Shown: positions 53,110-62,783 of the stretch, one piece after another
How positions within the stretch are numbered: position 1 is the first letter of the stretch
Layout: each line of letters begins with the position of its first letter
Assembly (NCBI GenBank): GCA_937876315.1
Contig: CALEHQ010000041.1
Span: 124,001 to 188,000 of the forward strand
Source of the DNA: an uncultured Actinomycetes bacterium
GTDB lineage: Bacteria > Actinomycetota > Acidimicrobiia > Acidimicrobiales > Acidimicrobilacustridaceae
Direction of reading: 5' to 3'
Length of the DNA: 64,000 nt
Notes under the pieces: model-generated
Seen by the model: only the letters and a program-made list of their open reading frames with translations
Told to the model about the DNA's origin: nothing
Databases searched by the model: none
Position numbers and translations under genes: made by a program

Positions 53110-54591
53110 TTACCCCAAGAGGTCAGCAAGTACCTCTCGGCGAAGGAGTTTGCCTGTGGGCGTATGAGGGAGTTCGTCACGGAACTCGATGCGATAGGGC
53201 GTCTTCGAACTCCGCAGGTGCTGTTGGCAATAATCGTGAAGTTCGTCGACACCAACCGACTTCCCTGGTGCCAGAACGACCACCGCAGCGATTTGCTGGC
53301 CCCATTCGTCGTCGGGAATCCCGACGACAGCAGCATCGACAACTGCCTCATGGCGGCGAAGTACGTCTTCGATTTCCGCAGGAGCGATGTTCTCGCCACC
53401 GCGAATGATGGTGTCGTCGGCACGGCCTTCGATGAAGAGGTACTCGTCTTCGTCGATCCAGCCGCGATCTTTGGTTGGGAACCAGCCCTCCGCGTCGACG
53501 ACGCTTCCGCCTTCGTATTCGCCTGACACCTGCTCACCGCGCAAGAACACCAGACCGGGCTCGCCCACTGGAAGAACGTTGCCATCCTCGTCACGAACTT
53601 CAACCTCAATACCGGGGAGCACTTTGCCCACCGAACCAAGGCGAACTTTGGCGACAGGATCACCAGCAAACGCCGCGTCGTGATCTTCAGGGCCAAGCAA
53701 CGCGATGGTTGATGAAGTTTCCGTAAGGCCATAGGCATTCACGAAACCAGTTCCGACGAACAACTCGAGCGCCTGTTCAAGAACGGGAAGCGGCATACGA
53801 GCGCCACCATAGGAAAGCGTTGCCAACATCGGAGCGTCGGCCGGTGAACCGTCGAGGTGTTGCACAACCCGAGCGAGCATCGTGGGAACAACCATGGCTT
53901 GTGTAATACGTTCGTTTCGAAGAGTGTCGAGCCACAACTGCGCGTCGAACGACTCGAGATACACAATCCGCCGACCCGAGTACATATTCGACAACAAGTT
54001 GGCGAGACCAGCAATGTGGTACGGCGGCACAGTTACAAGCGCGGCTTGGTCGGGTTCGGCGCCAGCAAACTCGACGGTGCCAATCACGTATGCAGTCAAA
54101 TGGCGATGACGAAGCAACGCAGCCTTCGGAGTTCCTGAAGTACCCGAGGTGTAGAGCACGATGGCAACGTCTTCAGGATCGACAAATGGCGGAAGTTCGA
54201 TATCGGCTGAGGTTGAAAACGACGCATCAAGCAACGTTGAGCGAAGCACGACCATCTCAGGATCGGCCCCGGGGATCTTGGCCGTTTCAGCGATGACAAC
54301 CGCGCCACGATTCGCTTCAACCAGAGGCTGCAGTTGCTCTTCACCTAAGCGATAGTTCAGGGGAATAAACGGAAGGCCGGCATAGGCAGCCCCAAAGACT
54401 GCGATCGGAAAACTTGCGTCATTCGTACCGCAATACACAACGCCGGTCGCACCCATCGACAAAAACTTCGCTGCGCAACGACGTGCAGCTGCATCGAGTT
54501 GGGCGTAACTGAGTGATCGAGTTCCGGAAGTAACGGCAGGACGATCCTCGAGCGTCGACGCCGACATCTCGAGCAGGAGCGAAAGATTCAC
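53110..54591 (-). CDS. Acyl-CoA synthetase (AMP-forming)
   Basis: A 493-residue ANL enzyme: LYTSGTSGTPKAAL, NAYGLTETSS, TKDRGWIDEDEYLFIEGRADD, and the C-terminal Lys motif TPTGKLLRREV. This length fits medium-chain or special-substrate ligases (FadD3/FadD17-like or benzoate-type). Its place at the head of a dehydrogenase, hydratase and CoA-transferase run suggests it activates the pathway acid. GTG start at 54591, 15 bases after the small zinc-ribbon gene. Confidence 0.9.
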   Translation of the reverse strand: MNLSLLLEMSASTLEDRPAVTSGTRSLSYAQLDAAARRCAAKFLSMGATGVVYCGTNDASFPIAVFGAAYAGLPFIPLNYRLGEEQLQPLVEANRGAVVIAETAKIPGADPEMVVLRSTLLDASFSTSADIELPPFVDPEDVAIVLYTSGTSGTPKAALLRHRHLTAYVIGTVEFAGAEPDQAALVTVPPYHIAGLANLLSNMYSGRRIVYLESFDAQLWLDTLRNERITQAMVVPTMLARVVQHLDGSPADAPMLATLSYGGARMPLPVLEQALELFVGTGFVNAYGLTETSSTIALLGPEDHDAAFAGDPVAKVRLGSVGKVLPGIEVEVRDEDGNVLPVGEPGLVFLRGEQVSGEYEGGSVVDAEGWFPTKDRGWIDEDEYLFIEGRADDTIIRGGENIAPAEIEDVLRRHEAVVDAAVVGIPDDEWGQQIAAVVVLAPGKSVGVDELHDYCQQHLRSSKTPYRIEFRDELPHTPTGKLLRREVLADLLG

Positions 54592-54606
54592 GCGATGACC
54601 TTCAGA

Positions 54607-54912
54607 TCAGTCAGAGGACGGAAGCGGCTTGGCGCCCTTGATGGGAACCTCGCGGCCATCGGCAGCCAATGTGCCCGGACCGGGCTTGGCGCACAACACT
54701 TCAATTCCTGAGTCTTCGTCGGCGTAACGCTTGCCAACGAGAGTGCCATCGCCACTGGCGCCGGAATGTCCGCCACCGGGACGATCGGCTGAGGCATCGA
54801 CAACTTCAACACCGCCACAGGTGAGAACGACAGCGGAGCTCGGGGGACGGACCACGACGAGTTCGACGCTGCACTCCGGGCAAGCGAGTCGGCTACCGGC
54901 CTTGATGTCCAT
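54607..54912 (-). CDS. Small zinc-ribbon-like protein, unknown function
   Basis: 101 residues from ATG 54912 with GGAGG eight bases upstream. The N-terminal CPEC pair and a later single Cys (VLTCGG) plus IEVLCAKPG could form a metal site; the rest is Gly/Asp-rich. I do not recognise the family. It heads the minus-strand catabolic run and is divergent from an SDR gene, so it may be a small accessory or carrier protein of that pathway. Confidence 0.65.
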   Translation of the reverse strand: MDIKAGSRLACPECSVELVVVRPPSSAVVLTCGGVEVVDASADRPGGGHSGASGDGTLVGKRYADEDSGIEVLCAKPGPGTLAADGREVPIKGAKPLPSSD

Positions 54913-55063
54913 CTCAAGCTCCTCCCCCACAGTGCCCCCTTGGCAGTGCAGTGCCTTGGCAACGTATCGCGACTGAACCACCTCGCGATACCTCATCACT
55001 TCGACGGCCTGAAGTTCGCCAATGTGCGACGATCTGCGCCTGTCCACCCACGAGGAGACCGCC

Positions 55064-55831
55064 ATGCCGTATCTCGTTCCAGGCCGATTCAACGACAAGG
55101 TTGCCTTCATCACGGGCGCGGGCTCCGGGATTGGTCGAGCCACCGCTTTGCACCTGGCCGCTGAAGGCGCCGAGGTCTTTCTTCATGATGTGAACGCCGA
55201 GTCACTCGCCGAGTCGGTCTCAATGATCACCTCGGCTGGCGGGACCGCTGTGTCGCGAGTTGGCGACGTCTCCGAGCGTTCGGAATGTTTCGATGCCATA
55301 GCCGAAGCAGTTGAGGCCTTTGGCCGACTTGATGTTCTCGTCAATGTGGCCGGAATCGCCGGGGCATTTCATTTCGCTGATATGACCGAAGCCCAGTACC
55401 GGCGCATGGCTGCGGTCAACATGGACGCGCCGTTCTTCTTCTGCCAAGCCGCTGTCCCCCATTTGCTTGCGTCTGACGGCAATATCGTCAATATCGCATC
55501 AAACGCAGGACTCATGGGCCAGGCCTACACAACGGCCTATTGCATGACGAAGGGCGCTGTCGTCCAACTCACACGCTCGTTGGCCATGGAGTACGCAAAG
55601 ACAAAGATTCGCGTCAACGCAATCGCGCCAGGAGCAATCGAAACCAACCTCACACAGAATTTCCAGATCCCCGCTGACATCGATTTCGAACTCATGACCC
55701 CATATATGGGTTACCGGGGACAGGGCGAGGCCGATGACATCGCCGAACTTATTGCCCTCGTCGCTGCACCTGGCTCAACCAACATCCACGGAGCGATCTT
55801 CTCGAGCGACCGCGGAGTCACTGCGGGCTAA
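55064..55831 (+). CDS. Short-chain dehydrogenase/reductase
   Basis: The 255-residue classical SDR has ITGAGSGIGRATALHL, VNVAGIAG (NNAG variant), catalytic Ser in IASNAGL, and YCMTKGA with Tyr and Lys. ATG 55064 has GAGGAG seven bases upstream. A hairpin overlaps its stop codon. It probably oxidises a hydroxyacyl or alicyclic alcohol in the neighbouring pathway; this is inference from context. Confidence 0.9.
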   Translation: MPYLVPGRFNDKVAFITGAGSGIGRATALHLAAEGAEVFLHDVNAESLAESVSMITSAGGTAVSRVGDVSERSECFDAIAEAVEAFGRLDVLVNVAGIAGAFHFADMTEAQYRRMAAVNMDAPFFFCQAAVPHLLASDGNIVNIASNAGLMGQAYTTAYCMTKGAVVQLTRSLAMEYAKTKIRVNAIAPGAIETNLTQNFQIPADIDFELMTPYMGYRGQGEADDIAELIALVAAPGSTNIHGAIFSSDRGVTAG

Positions 55832-55838
55832 GGCCCGC
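55823..55838 (+). terminator. Hairpin at the SDR stop codon
   Basis: GCGGGC-TAAG-GCCCGC forms a six-pair GC stem whose loop contains the stop codon. No T-run follows, so termination is uncertain. Confidence 0.3.
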
Positions 55839-55938
55839 GTTAGCCGATGGCCAAGACCCGCGGGACAATCGAACCGCAGACAGAGATACCATCCGGTCTG
55901 CACAACCAATCGGTTGAGTTCATTGCCTTGGAGGGACC

Positions 55939-57126
55939 ATGGAACGGCTCGCAATAGATCTTCTCGCCCCCGAACTGTACGGCGGCGATCCGTATCCCAC
56001 GTACGCATGGATGCGCGCCAACGAACCGGTCTACTGGGACGAAGTCAACGAGCTGTGGGGCATCTCGCGCTATCACGACATCGTCGAGATCGAAAAGCGC
56101 AAGGACGTCTTCATCAACTCCGACCAGGAGAAGGGCGGCTACCGACCGAACCTTCCCGCCGACAACGCCATCATCGGCCTTGACGACCCGCTCCACATGA
56201 AGCGCCGCAACATGGTTTCTCGTCGGTTCACTCCACGTGCTGCAAGCGCATGGGAAGACGACATCCGGGCAAAGGTCACCGGAATTCTTGATGCCGTTCG
56301 CGACAAAGGCGGTTCTGCCGAAATCATCAACGACGTCGCTGCTCCACTCCCCGCAATGATGATCGGCAAACTCCTCGGCTTCGACGAAGCCGATTGGCCA
56401 AAATTGAAGCATTGGTCGGAAACCACCATTGCCCTTGGGGGTGGTCCTCGTTATTTCAACGAAGTTGGGATGACTTCAGCAATTGAATTTGCTGGCGCCG
56501 CAGCCGAACTCTTCGAATCTAAAAAGTCTTGTCCAGCCGACGATATTTTCTCGTTCTACACAACCGCTGAAGTCGACGGATGCCCGTTCGATCCCAACGA
56601 TGCAATCGCTGACGCGCTATTGCTCCTTGACGGCGGGGCCGAGACCACGAGGACTGTCATTGCCTGGACAATTCTCAACCTGATCAGCAATCCCGCTGAA
56701 ATGATGAAGTTGCGAAATGGCGCCGACCTCACTGTCGCGGTCGAAGAGATGATTCGCTACGTCACGCCGATCCACAACATGTGTCGCGTTGCGAAGGTCG
56801 ATGCCGAAGTCAATGGCGTCACCATCCCAAAGGGCAATCAGGTTGTGCTCATGTACTCCTCAGCCAACCGTGACGAAAAGTACTTTGATCGGCCCGAGGA
56901 ATTCCTCATCGATCGCACGCCGAACAACCACATCGCATTCGGTTTCGGCACGCACTTCTGTTTAGGAGCGTCACTTGCTCGTCTCGAGATCCGTGTGTTT
57001 TTCGAGGAACTTCTTCGTCGCACCTCGGGTTGGAAGTTGACGCCAGGCACGGCGCCGGTCGAAATGGCAAACGCATTCGTGCGCGGCATCGAGTCGGCTC
57101 ATGTCGACTTCGACTTCATCGCATGA
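55939..57126 (+). CDS. Cytochrome P450
   Basis: The 395-residue soluble bacterial P450 has the I-helix segment LLDGGAETTRTV (AGxET variant GGAET), the ExxR helix EEMIRY, and haem-binding FGFGTHFCLGASLARLE with the thiolate Cys. GGAGGG precedes the ATG. Relatives are actinobacterial CYPs used on terpenes or sterols. It needs a separate ferredoxin. It overlaps the cupin-like gene as ATGA. Confidence 0.95.
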   Translation: MERLAIDLLAPELYGGDPYPTYAWMRANEPVYWDEVNELWGISRYHDIVEIEKRKDVFINSDQEKGGYRPNLPADNAIIGLDDPLHMKRRNMVSRRFTPRAASAWEDDIRAKVTGILDAVRDKGGSAEIINDVAAPLPAMMIGKLLGFDEADWPKLKHWSETTIALGGGPRYFNEVGMTSAIEFAGAAAELFESKKSCPADDIFSFYTTAEVDGCPFDPNDAIADALLLLDGGAETTRTVIAWTILNLISNPAEMMKLRNGADLTVAVEEMIRYVTPIHNMCRVAKVDAEVNGVTIPKGNQVVLMYSSANRDEKYFDRPEEFLIDRTPNNHIAFGFGTHFCLGASLARLEIRVFFEELLRRTSGWKLTPGTAPVEMANAFVRGIESAHVDFDFIA

Positions 57127-57656
57127 GCATCGATCCAACAGAAGTTCCGCTACCGATCCCCGGCAAAGAAGTCATCTTTCGCCACATGGACGACCCCGAT
57201 ATGCCGTGGCAGTTGTGTCGCGCTCAGCAGAATGCCGACGGGTCAACCTCCTACGTGCGCGAGAAGTGGTTCGCGTTCAGCCCCGACCCGCAGTACCTCT
57301 CGCTCTATGCCGAATACGACCCGGGCATGATGGTGCGTCGACACGGCCACTACTCGCCACACATCGTGTTTGTTATCGATGGTGGTCTTTGGTTCGGCGA
57401 TCGCTGGTGCCCGGCAGGCACGCATGTGGAACTTCCATTCGGTGCTGCGTTCGGGCCAATCCGAGCTGGTGAAGAAGGCGCAAAGTTGTACGAGGTCATG
57501 ATGGGCGACCCGCGCTCGTGGGGCGACCAGCCCGAGGTGTTCGAGGCTGCGCTCGCCGAACACGGCGTTACGCAGTTACCCGACCCACCGGTCGACTTTC
57601 CCGACTGGCTGGCCGACCTGCGAACCCATTGGGCGCCGGCAGCTGAAGAGAACTAA
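57123..57656 (+). CDS. Cupin-like protein coupled to the P450
   Basis: 177 residues from ATG 57123 (ATGA overlap with the P450 stop). A central cupin barrel is suggested by GMMVRRHGHYSPHIVFVIDGGLWF and CPAGTHVELPFGAAFGP, with two or three His that could bind metal. Function is unknown. Coupling to the P450 suggests work on the same substrate. Open sequence further upstream lies in the P450 gene and is rejected. Confidence 0.75.
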   Translation: MSIDPTEVPLPIPGKEVIFRHMDDPDMPWQLCRAQQNADGSTSYVREKWFAFSPDPQYLSLYAEYDPGMMVRRHGHYSPHIVFVIDGGLWFGDRWCPAGTHVELPFGAAFGPIRAGEEGAKLYEVMMGDPRSWGDQPEVFEAALAEHGVTQLPDPPVDFPDWLADLRTHWAPAAEEN

Positions 57657-57678
57657 CTACTAGTCCCCCGTTAAGGAC

Positions 57679-58332
57679 TTAGGGCCAAAGCGGTTCGTCG
57701 TCTCGGAAGCCGACGTCGGAGCCCCACTGATTGCGGAACGACACATCGTGCGCTGGCTGACGCGTCGCGACGCCCCACTTGCCCGTGGGATAACCAAGTG
57801 AGACGCAGCCGAGCATGTTCCAGCCTTCGTCCTTCGGAACGCCGAGGATGTCGAGCACTTCGTCGTTATGAAACACGAGAACCTGCGTAAGCGAGGTGCC
57901 AACCCCTTCGGCGCGTGCAGCGAGCTGCGCGTTCCAAAGTGCCGGGTAGACCGAGGAACCACTGGGATCGTGCTGAGCGAAACCGAACATGTACAACGGC
58001 ACCATTTCGAAGTTGTCAGCCAACCACTGTGCCGACTTCTGCACACGGAGCATCGACTTCGATTCTTCAAGTTCAGGAGCAGCATGCGCTGAATCAATTC
58101 GATCCTTGTAATACGAACCCCAAAGCACTGACATTGCTTGGCGATAGATCGGTCCGAGTTTCGACTTCACCTCGGGATCGTCAACAAGAAGGAACCGCCA
58201 GTTCTGTGTGTTGCCACCACTCGGCGCGCGAACGGCAGCGTCCATGATCCGAGCTTGCACATCCATCGGAATCGGATCGGGCTTCACCCGACGCATGGCA
58301 CGAGTTGTGTAGAGCGCTTCACGAATATCCAT
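57679..58332 (-). CDS. Nitroreductase-family flavoprotein
   Basis: About 217 residues: IREALYTTRAMRRVKPDPIP (FMN-phosphate-binding Arg residues), RAPSGGNTQNWRFLLV, and GVGTSLTQVLVFH followed by GYPTGKWG. This is the nitroreductase/BluB-like fold. Actinobacterial members at such loci act on unknown enones or quinone-like intermediates. ATG 58332 has AAAGG nine bases upstream. It follows the SCO6745-like gene by five bases. Confidence 0.88.
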   Translation of the reverse strand: MDIREALYTTRAMRRVKPDPIPMDVQARIMDAAVRAPSGGNTQNWRFLLVDDPEVKSKLGPIYRQAMSVLWGSYYKDRIDSAHAAPELEESKSMLRVQKSAQWLADNFEMVPLYMFGFAQHDPSGSSVYPALWNAQLAARAEGVGTSLTQVLVFHNDEVLDILGVPKDEGWNMLGCVSLGYPTGKWGVATRQPAHDVSFRNQWGSDVGFRDDEPLWP

Positions 58333-58337
58333 AACGA

Positions 58338-59087
58338 TCAACCTTTCTTGGCGGCCTTCACAGCATTGTGTAGAGCAAGAACGAGTTTCGCGAATTCAGC
58401 ACATTCTTCTTCCGTTAGCGCGTGCAATACACGCGCCATGGCAAGGTCAGTTCCTGCTTCTGCGGTCTTCCATTCACTCTTCGAGATGTCATCGACAGGA
58501 ATGGTCGAAACATCCCAACCAAACACCGGTGCCATCCCGGGTGAATGCACAGCGACTGCTTCAGCCGGCGAAAGTCCCATTGCGAGAATCGCACCGCCGT
58601 GCAAGCCACCGCGAAGTTCGCGCAGGGAGTTGAGATAATGCTGCGCACGAGCCTTTGGGCGATCAACCCCAGGAACCGGAAGTGTCCGCCAACCTGCAAA
58701 CAGCGCAGCACCCGCAGGCGACGCGGCATCGCACACCTTCGCCGCAAGCTCAGAGAAACGATTGAGCGCAGCAAATTCGGGGAGATGCGCCTCGCCGTAG
58801 GCGTGACAGAGGTCGGACCATTCAACCGCAGCCTTGGCTGGGTCCATCACCTTGCGCGCCACTTCCCATTGCGTTCGGACTTGTTCAGGATTCCAAAAGA
58901 AGAACGCCGACGAGACGACGTCGGGAATGGTGTCGCCAAGAACGCCACCTCGACCGAGTACATAAAAGTCGATACCCGAAAACCCCAGTTCTGCACCTCG
59001 TGCGTAGGTGGCGCCGTCGAGCATGAAGGCTCCGCCCATTTCGCCAACTGGCTTGGCAATGGCTTTGGCAGTTTCGACCTGCGTCAT
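58338..59087 (-). CDS. SCO6745-like helical protein
   Basis: The 249-residue, largely helical protein has GIDFYVLGRGGVLGD, SSAFFFWNPEQVRTQW, ALFAGWRTLPVPGVDRPKARA, and RGGLHGGAILAMGLSPAEAV. These resemble the actinobacterial SCO6745 family (all-helical, function poorly known). This assignment is from memory of the family and is moderate. It precedes the nitroreductase by five bases and is probably in one operon with it. Confidence 0.6.
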   Translation of the reverse strand: MTQVETAKAIAKPVGEMGGAFMLDGATYARGAELGFSGIDFYVLGRGGVLGDTIPDVVSSAFFFWNPEQVRTQWEVARKVMDPAKAAVEWSDLCHAYGEAHLPEFAALNRFSELAAKVCDAASPAGAALFAGWRTLPVPGVDRPKARAQHYLNSLRELRGGLHGGAILAMGLSPAEAVAVHSPGMAPVFGWDVSTIPVDDISKSEWKTAEAGTDLAMARVLHALTEEECAEFAKLVLALHNAVKAAKKG

Positions 59088-59221
59088 GTGTTCTTCCCCT
59101 CAACCGGAATCTGCGGCCCTCTGGGCCAGCAGGCATGCGAACCCTACGCGCTCAGCGGCAGATGGTCATCCCCATCACGCTCGGTGTTACCGTTCTCCGG
59201 TCCGCACAACGAGGGGGAACC

Positions 59222-59707
59222 ATGGCCGACGAAGAACCGCAGCGTGGCGTGAAGCAGCGAAACAAGATCGTGATGAGCCAGGAAGAAATCGACGAATTCC
59301 TCTCTGGTCGCCGTTCAATGACCATGTCGACCATCAACCCCGACGGCAGCATCCACTCAATCGCGATGTGGTACGGATTCCTCGAGGGCTGCATTGGCAT
59401 CGAGTCCAAGGCCAAGGCCCAGAAGGTAATGAACCTTCGCCGCAACCCCAACCTCACCATGCTTGTCGAAGACGGCGAAACCTACGAAACCCTTCGTGGC
59501 GTCACCCTCATCGGCAAAGCCGAAATCATCGATGACCCTGACCGCATGTTCGAACTCGGCATCAGCGTGTTCGATCGCTACATGGCGCCGTACACCGAAG
59601 AGATGAAGGGTGCAGTCGAGATGATGCTCCACAAGCGCGTTGTCGTGAAGCTCAACGTCGAGCGAACCATTTCTTGGGATCACCGCAAACTCGGCGGCGG
59701 CTACTAA
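59222..59707 (+). CDS. PPOX-family (pyridoxamine 5'-phosphate oxidase-like) protein
   Basis: 161 residues from ATG 59222 with GAGGGGG five bases upstream. The split beta-barrel flavin/F420-binding fold is suggested by RRSMTMSTINPDGSIHSIAMWYGF, SKAKAQKVMNLRRNPNLTMLVE and a C-terminal RTISWDHRKL. Such proteins often use F420 in actinobacteria. The substrate is unknown. It is convergent with the acyl-CoA dehydrogenase, nine bases apart. Confidence 0.85.
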   Translation: MADEEPQRGVKQRNKIVMSQEEIDEFLSGRRSMTMSTINPDGSIHSIAMWYGFLEGCIGIESKAKAQKVMNLRRNPNLTMLVEDGETYETLRGVTLIGKAEIIDDPDRMFELGISVFDRYMAPYTEEMKGAVEMMLHKRVVVKLNVERTISWDHRKLGGGY

Positions 59708-59716
59708 CCCTCTCGG

Positions 59717-61018
59717 TTAACGATCGGCAGCAGAGCGTTCAAGTAAGTCGGCATACTCGGCGCGCGCGGCTGCACGGCGTTCAGGAAGATGCTCGCTCGG
59801 CCAATCACCTTCGGCCGGCGAATACTCTTTGAGTACTTCGCGCGCGACTGTGAACTTATGCACCTCGGTTGGTCCGTCGGCGATTCCCATCGTGACTGAA
59901 GCCATGAGCATGTTGGCCAATGGCATTTCATTTGAGACACCGAGAGCTCCGTGTAGTTGCATCGTCCGCAGAACTGCTTCGCGATACACCTTCGGCGTTG
60001 CGACTTTCACTGCGGCGATTTCCTTTCGCGCAGCATGGCCGCCCTTTTGATCGACGACCCATGCCGCATGAAGAACCTGAAGTTTGAATTGCAAAAGTTC
60101 AATGAATGAATCGGCGATCTTTTCCTGCGTCGCTTGTTTTCGGGCAAGGAGTTCACCCTGCGTCGTTCGGCTAAGCGCGCGCTCACACAACATGTCGAGA
60201 CAACGCGACACGGCGCCGACCGTGCGCATGGCGTGATGCAAGCGCCCGCCGCCAAGACGCGTTTGGGCGATCGCGAAAGCCTGACCTTCCCCACCGAGAA
60301 GATGATCAGCCGGAACCCTCACACTGTTATAGCGAACGTACGCATGTCCGCCATGACCATCGTGTTCCTGGCCAACACCAACGTTGCGAACAACTTCAAT
60401 TCCAGGTGAATCGGCAGGCACGAGAAACATCGAGGCACCCTTGTGCACTGCAACATCGGGATCAGTAATGACCATCACAATCAAGAACGAGGCGTAACGC
60501 AGCGACGAGGAAAACCATTTCTCGCCATCGATCACCCACTCCTCGCCGTCGCGAACCGCACGACACGTAAAGACACCAGGGTCGGCACCGCCTTGTGGTT
60601 CGGTCATCGAGTAACACGAAGAGATACGGCCATCAAGTAACGGCTCGAGATACTTCGCCTTCTGCTCGGGGGTTCCGTAATGAGCGATGATCTCGGCGTT
60701 GCCCGAATCGGGGGCCTGATTTCCAAACACGGTCGGGCCGAACTGTGAACGCCCAAGAATTTCGTTCATGTACGCCAACTGAACCTGTCCGTATCCCTGT
60801 CCTCCGAACTCGGGAGTCAGGTGGCAGGACCAAAGACCGCGATCTTTCACAATCTGCTGCAGCGGACGAATGGCTTCTTCATAGAACGCGCTGGCCTTGT
60901 TGTAGACCATGTCTTCGCCCGCAAAAGCCAGATCAAGTGGCTCAACCTCGGTCTTTACGAACTCGCGAATCCAGTCGAGCTGCTCTTGGAATTCCGGATC
61001 AATACTGAAATCAGCCAT
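59717..61018 (-). CDS. Acyl-CoA dehydrogenase
   Basis: The 433-residue enzyme has GLWSCHLTPEFGGQGYG, CYSMTEPQGGADPGVF, WVIDGEKWFSSSLRYA, and the C-terminal MGIADGPTEVHKFTVAREVL. The last segment is the form seen in the longer ACAD10/11-like and caffeyl-type dehydrogenases rather than FEGTSEIQ. GGGGGAA lies before ATG 61018. It probably acts on a branched or cyclic acyl-CoA. Confidence 0.92.
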   Translation of the reverse strand: MADFSIDPEFQEQLDWIREFVKTEVEPLDLAFAGEDMVYNKASAFYEEAIRPLQQIVKDRGLWSCHLTPEFGGQGYGQVQLAYMNEILGRSQFGPTVFGNQAPDSGNAEIIAHYGTPEQKAKYLEPLLDGRISSCYSMTEPQGGADPGVFTCRAVRDGEEWVIDGEKWFSSSLRYASFLIVMVITDPDVAVHKGASMFLVPADSPGIEVVRNVGVGQEHDGHGGHAYVRYNSVRVPADHLLGGEGQAFAIAQTRLGGGRLHHAMRTVGAVSRCLDMLCERALSRTTQGELLARKQATQEKIADSFIELLQFKLQVLHAAWVVDQKGGHAARKEIAAVKVATPKVYREAVLRTMQLHGALGVSNEMPLANMLMASVTMGIADGPTEVHKFTVAREVLKEYSPAEGDWPSEHLPERRAAARAEYADLLERSAADR

Positions 61019-61086
61019 GACGTATTCCCCCTCAGTAAAATCTGGTCACACGGTAGGCCCGACAGCCAGAATCAGCGAAATGCATC

Positions 61087-62277
61087 CTAAGAGTCCCACT
61101 CGCAGCGGAGCGACGAAACCGACCGCAAATTGCATCCAGATGGAGCTGCTCCCGGGTCGTCCCCGGCCAGCCTCAATCCGGGAAGACGATCCAGAAGAAC
61201 GTCGAGAGCGGCGAGAAGTTGCTGTTTGGCCATATGCGTGCCGGGACAGAACTTGACGCCAAATCCGAACGTAAGAACGTCGGCGTCGGGTCTGTCGATA
61301 TCGAACTCATCAGGTTCGGCAAACCGATCGGGATCTCGATTCGCCGATGCAATCCCGGCAAGGATCATCGAACCCGCAGGAATGTTCACGCCACCAATGG
61401 TTCCTTCATGCAGCGCCATTCGGGGCAAGAGCGGAACCGGTGGCTCCCAGCGCAGAAGTTCCCGAACAAGAGCCGGCCGAAGTTCAGGTGTCGTACGGAT
61501 TCGATCGACAAGTTTCGGGCGGTGCAATAAGGCCCAGAGAAGGTTGCTCAGCGCGTCGGATGTTGTCGTGGCCCCAACAGCAAAGAGCAGGCGAACATGC
61601 GAGTGCACTTCATCATCGGTGAGCTGCACTCCCTGAAATTCTCCGGTGACGAGTTGTGAAATCACGTCAGTTCCAGGGTCTTTCCGCCGCGCAACAACAA
61701 CTGGAGCAATGACTTCGGAAAGTTCGCCAGCAGCCCGACGAGCACCCTCGGGGTTGCTCGGTTCGGAAAGGATGGCGAGGGCCCACTCGCGTTGACGATC
61801 TTCGAAACCTTCGGGTAGGCCGAGTTTCTGACTAATCGCCCAGAACGGAAGTCGATTCGTGAATTCAGCAATGAGGTCGGCTTCCCCCTCCTCAACCAAC
61901 CCATTGAGAAGTTCGTGGGCCAACGGCGTGAGTTCCTCATCGACGAATCGAATTGCCGCACGCGAACGGAATGCGGGAGTGACAAGGCGCCTGTAGACCT
62001 CATGATCCGGACCGTCCATTGAGATGAACGTTCGACCAACCGTCTTTTCGAGTTGGTATTTGTAGACCTCGCCGCCCGGAAACTCTTCGTTGGAGGCGAA
62101 GAACTCGCGCAATGCATCCCAACTCAAAATGGCGAACGTTGGCATTCCAAAGAACGTCACCGGAGCGACATCGCCATGCTCGGATCGCAAGGTTCGTAAA
62201 ACCTTGTGAAGTTCGGCTCCGGGGAGCGGATTCAGCGCGAAATCAATCGTTGATCCAGCATCATCGTTCTGCGACAT
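61087..62277 (-). CDS. Cytochrome P450 (second)
   Basis: About 396 residues from ATG 62277, with AGGGGG five bases upstream. The I-helix region is LLFAVGATTTSDAL (lacking the usual acidic-Thr pair AGxxT in its commonest form), the ExxR helix is RELLRWE, and the haem motif is FGFGVKFCPGTHMAKQQ. It differs clearly from the P450 at 55939 and is not a recent duplicate. It is divergent from the epoxide-hydrolase-like gene across 113 bases. Confidence 0.94.
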   Translation of the reverse strand: MSQNDDAGSTIDFALNPLPGAELHKVLRTLRSEHGDVAPVTFFGMPTFAILSWDALREFFASNEEFPGGEVYKYQLEKTVGRTFISMDGPDHEVYRRLVTPAFRSRAAIRFVDEELTPLAHELLNGLVEEGEADLIAEFTNRLPFWAISQKLGLPEGFEDRQREWALAILSEPSNPEGARRAAGELSEVIAPVVVARRKDPGTDVISQLVTGEFQGVQLTDDEVHSHVRLLFAVGATTTSDALSNLLWALLHRPKLVDRIRTTPELRPALVRELLRWEPPVPLLPRMALHEGTIGGVNIPAGSMILAGIASANRDPDRFAEPDEFDIDRPDADVLTFGFGVKFCPGTHMAKQQLLAALDVLLDRLPGLRLAGDDPGAAPSGCNLRSVSSLRCEWDS

Positions 62278-62390
62278 GGATTCCCCCTCATGAGGACCGT
62301 AGCCAATCAACAAGACACCCGCTGCCTCAGAGTGTCAGGATGTGCCTTCGGACGGCGAAGTGCCGGACCCTTGGACTACGAAGGAACGTC

Positions 62391-62771
62391 ATGAGCGACG
62401 GAGCAAAGTACGAAGCACTTGTTCAGGAATTTTGCGATGCCTGGGCCGAAGGCGACCACGACAAGGTCGTTGCGTTCTTCACCGAAGACGGCGTGTACCA
62501 CAACATTCCGGTCGATCCTATGGTCGGTCATGAAGCGATTCGAATGATGATCGACGGCTTCACCGCTGGGCTCAAGGTCAAGGTGTTCCGCATCGACAAC
62601 ATGATTTCAAACGGACCAATGGTGGTCACCGAGCGCGTTGACATCTTCGAAAAGGAAGACGGCAGCGAAGTTGAGCTTCCCGTTCTCGGCATTTTTGAAT
62701 TTGAGGGCGACAAGATCGCAAAGTGGCGCGAGTACTTCGACCTGAATCAGTTCATGAACCAGATGGCGTAA
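62391..62771 (+). CDS. Limonene-epoxide-hydrolase/SnoaL-like protein
   Basis: 126 residues from ATG 62391. The alpha+beta cone fold is suggested by QEFCDAWAEGDHDKVVAFFTEDGVYHNIPVDP, then IFEKEDGSEVELPVLGIFEFEGDKIAKWREYFD. This closely resembles limonene-1,2-epoxide hydrolase family proteins, whose Asp-Arg-Asp triad may be served by the Asp in FDLNQF and the R in WREY. Next to a P450, an epoxide product is plausible; ketosteroid-isomerase-like activity is the alternative. Confidence 0.8.
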   Translation: MSDGAKYEALVQEFCDAWAEGDHDKVVAFFTEDGVYHNIPVDPMVGHEAIRMMIDGFTAGLKVKVFRIDNMISNGPMVVTERVDIFEKEDGSEVELPVLGIFEFEGDKIAKWREYFDLNQFMNQMA

Positions 62772-62783
62772 GCCGCCAGCCGT

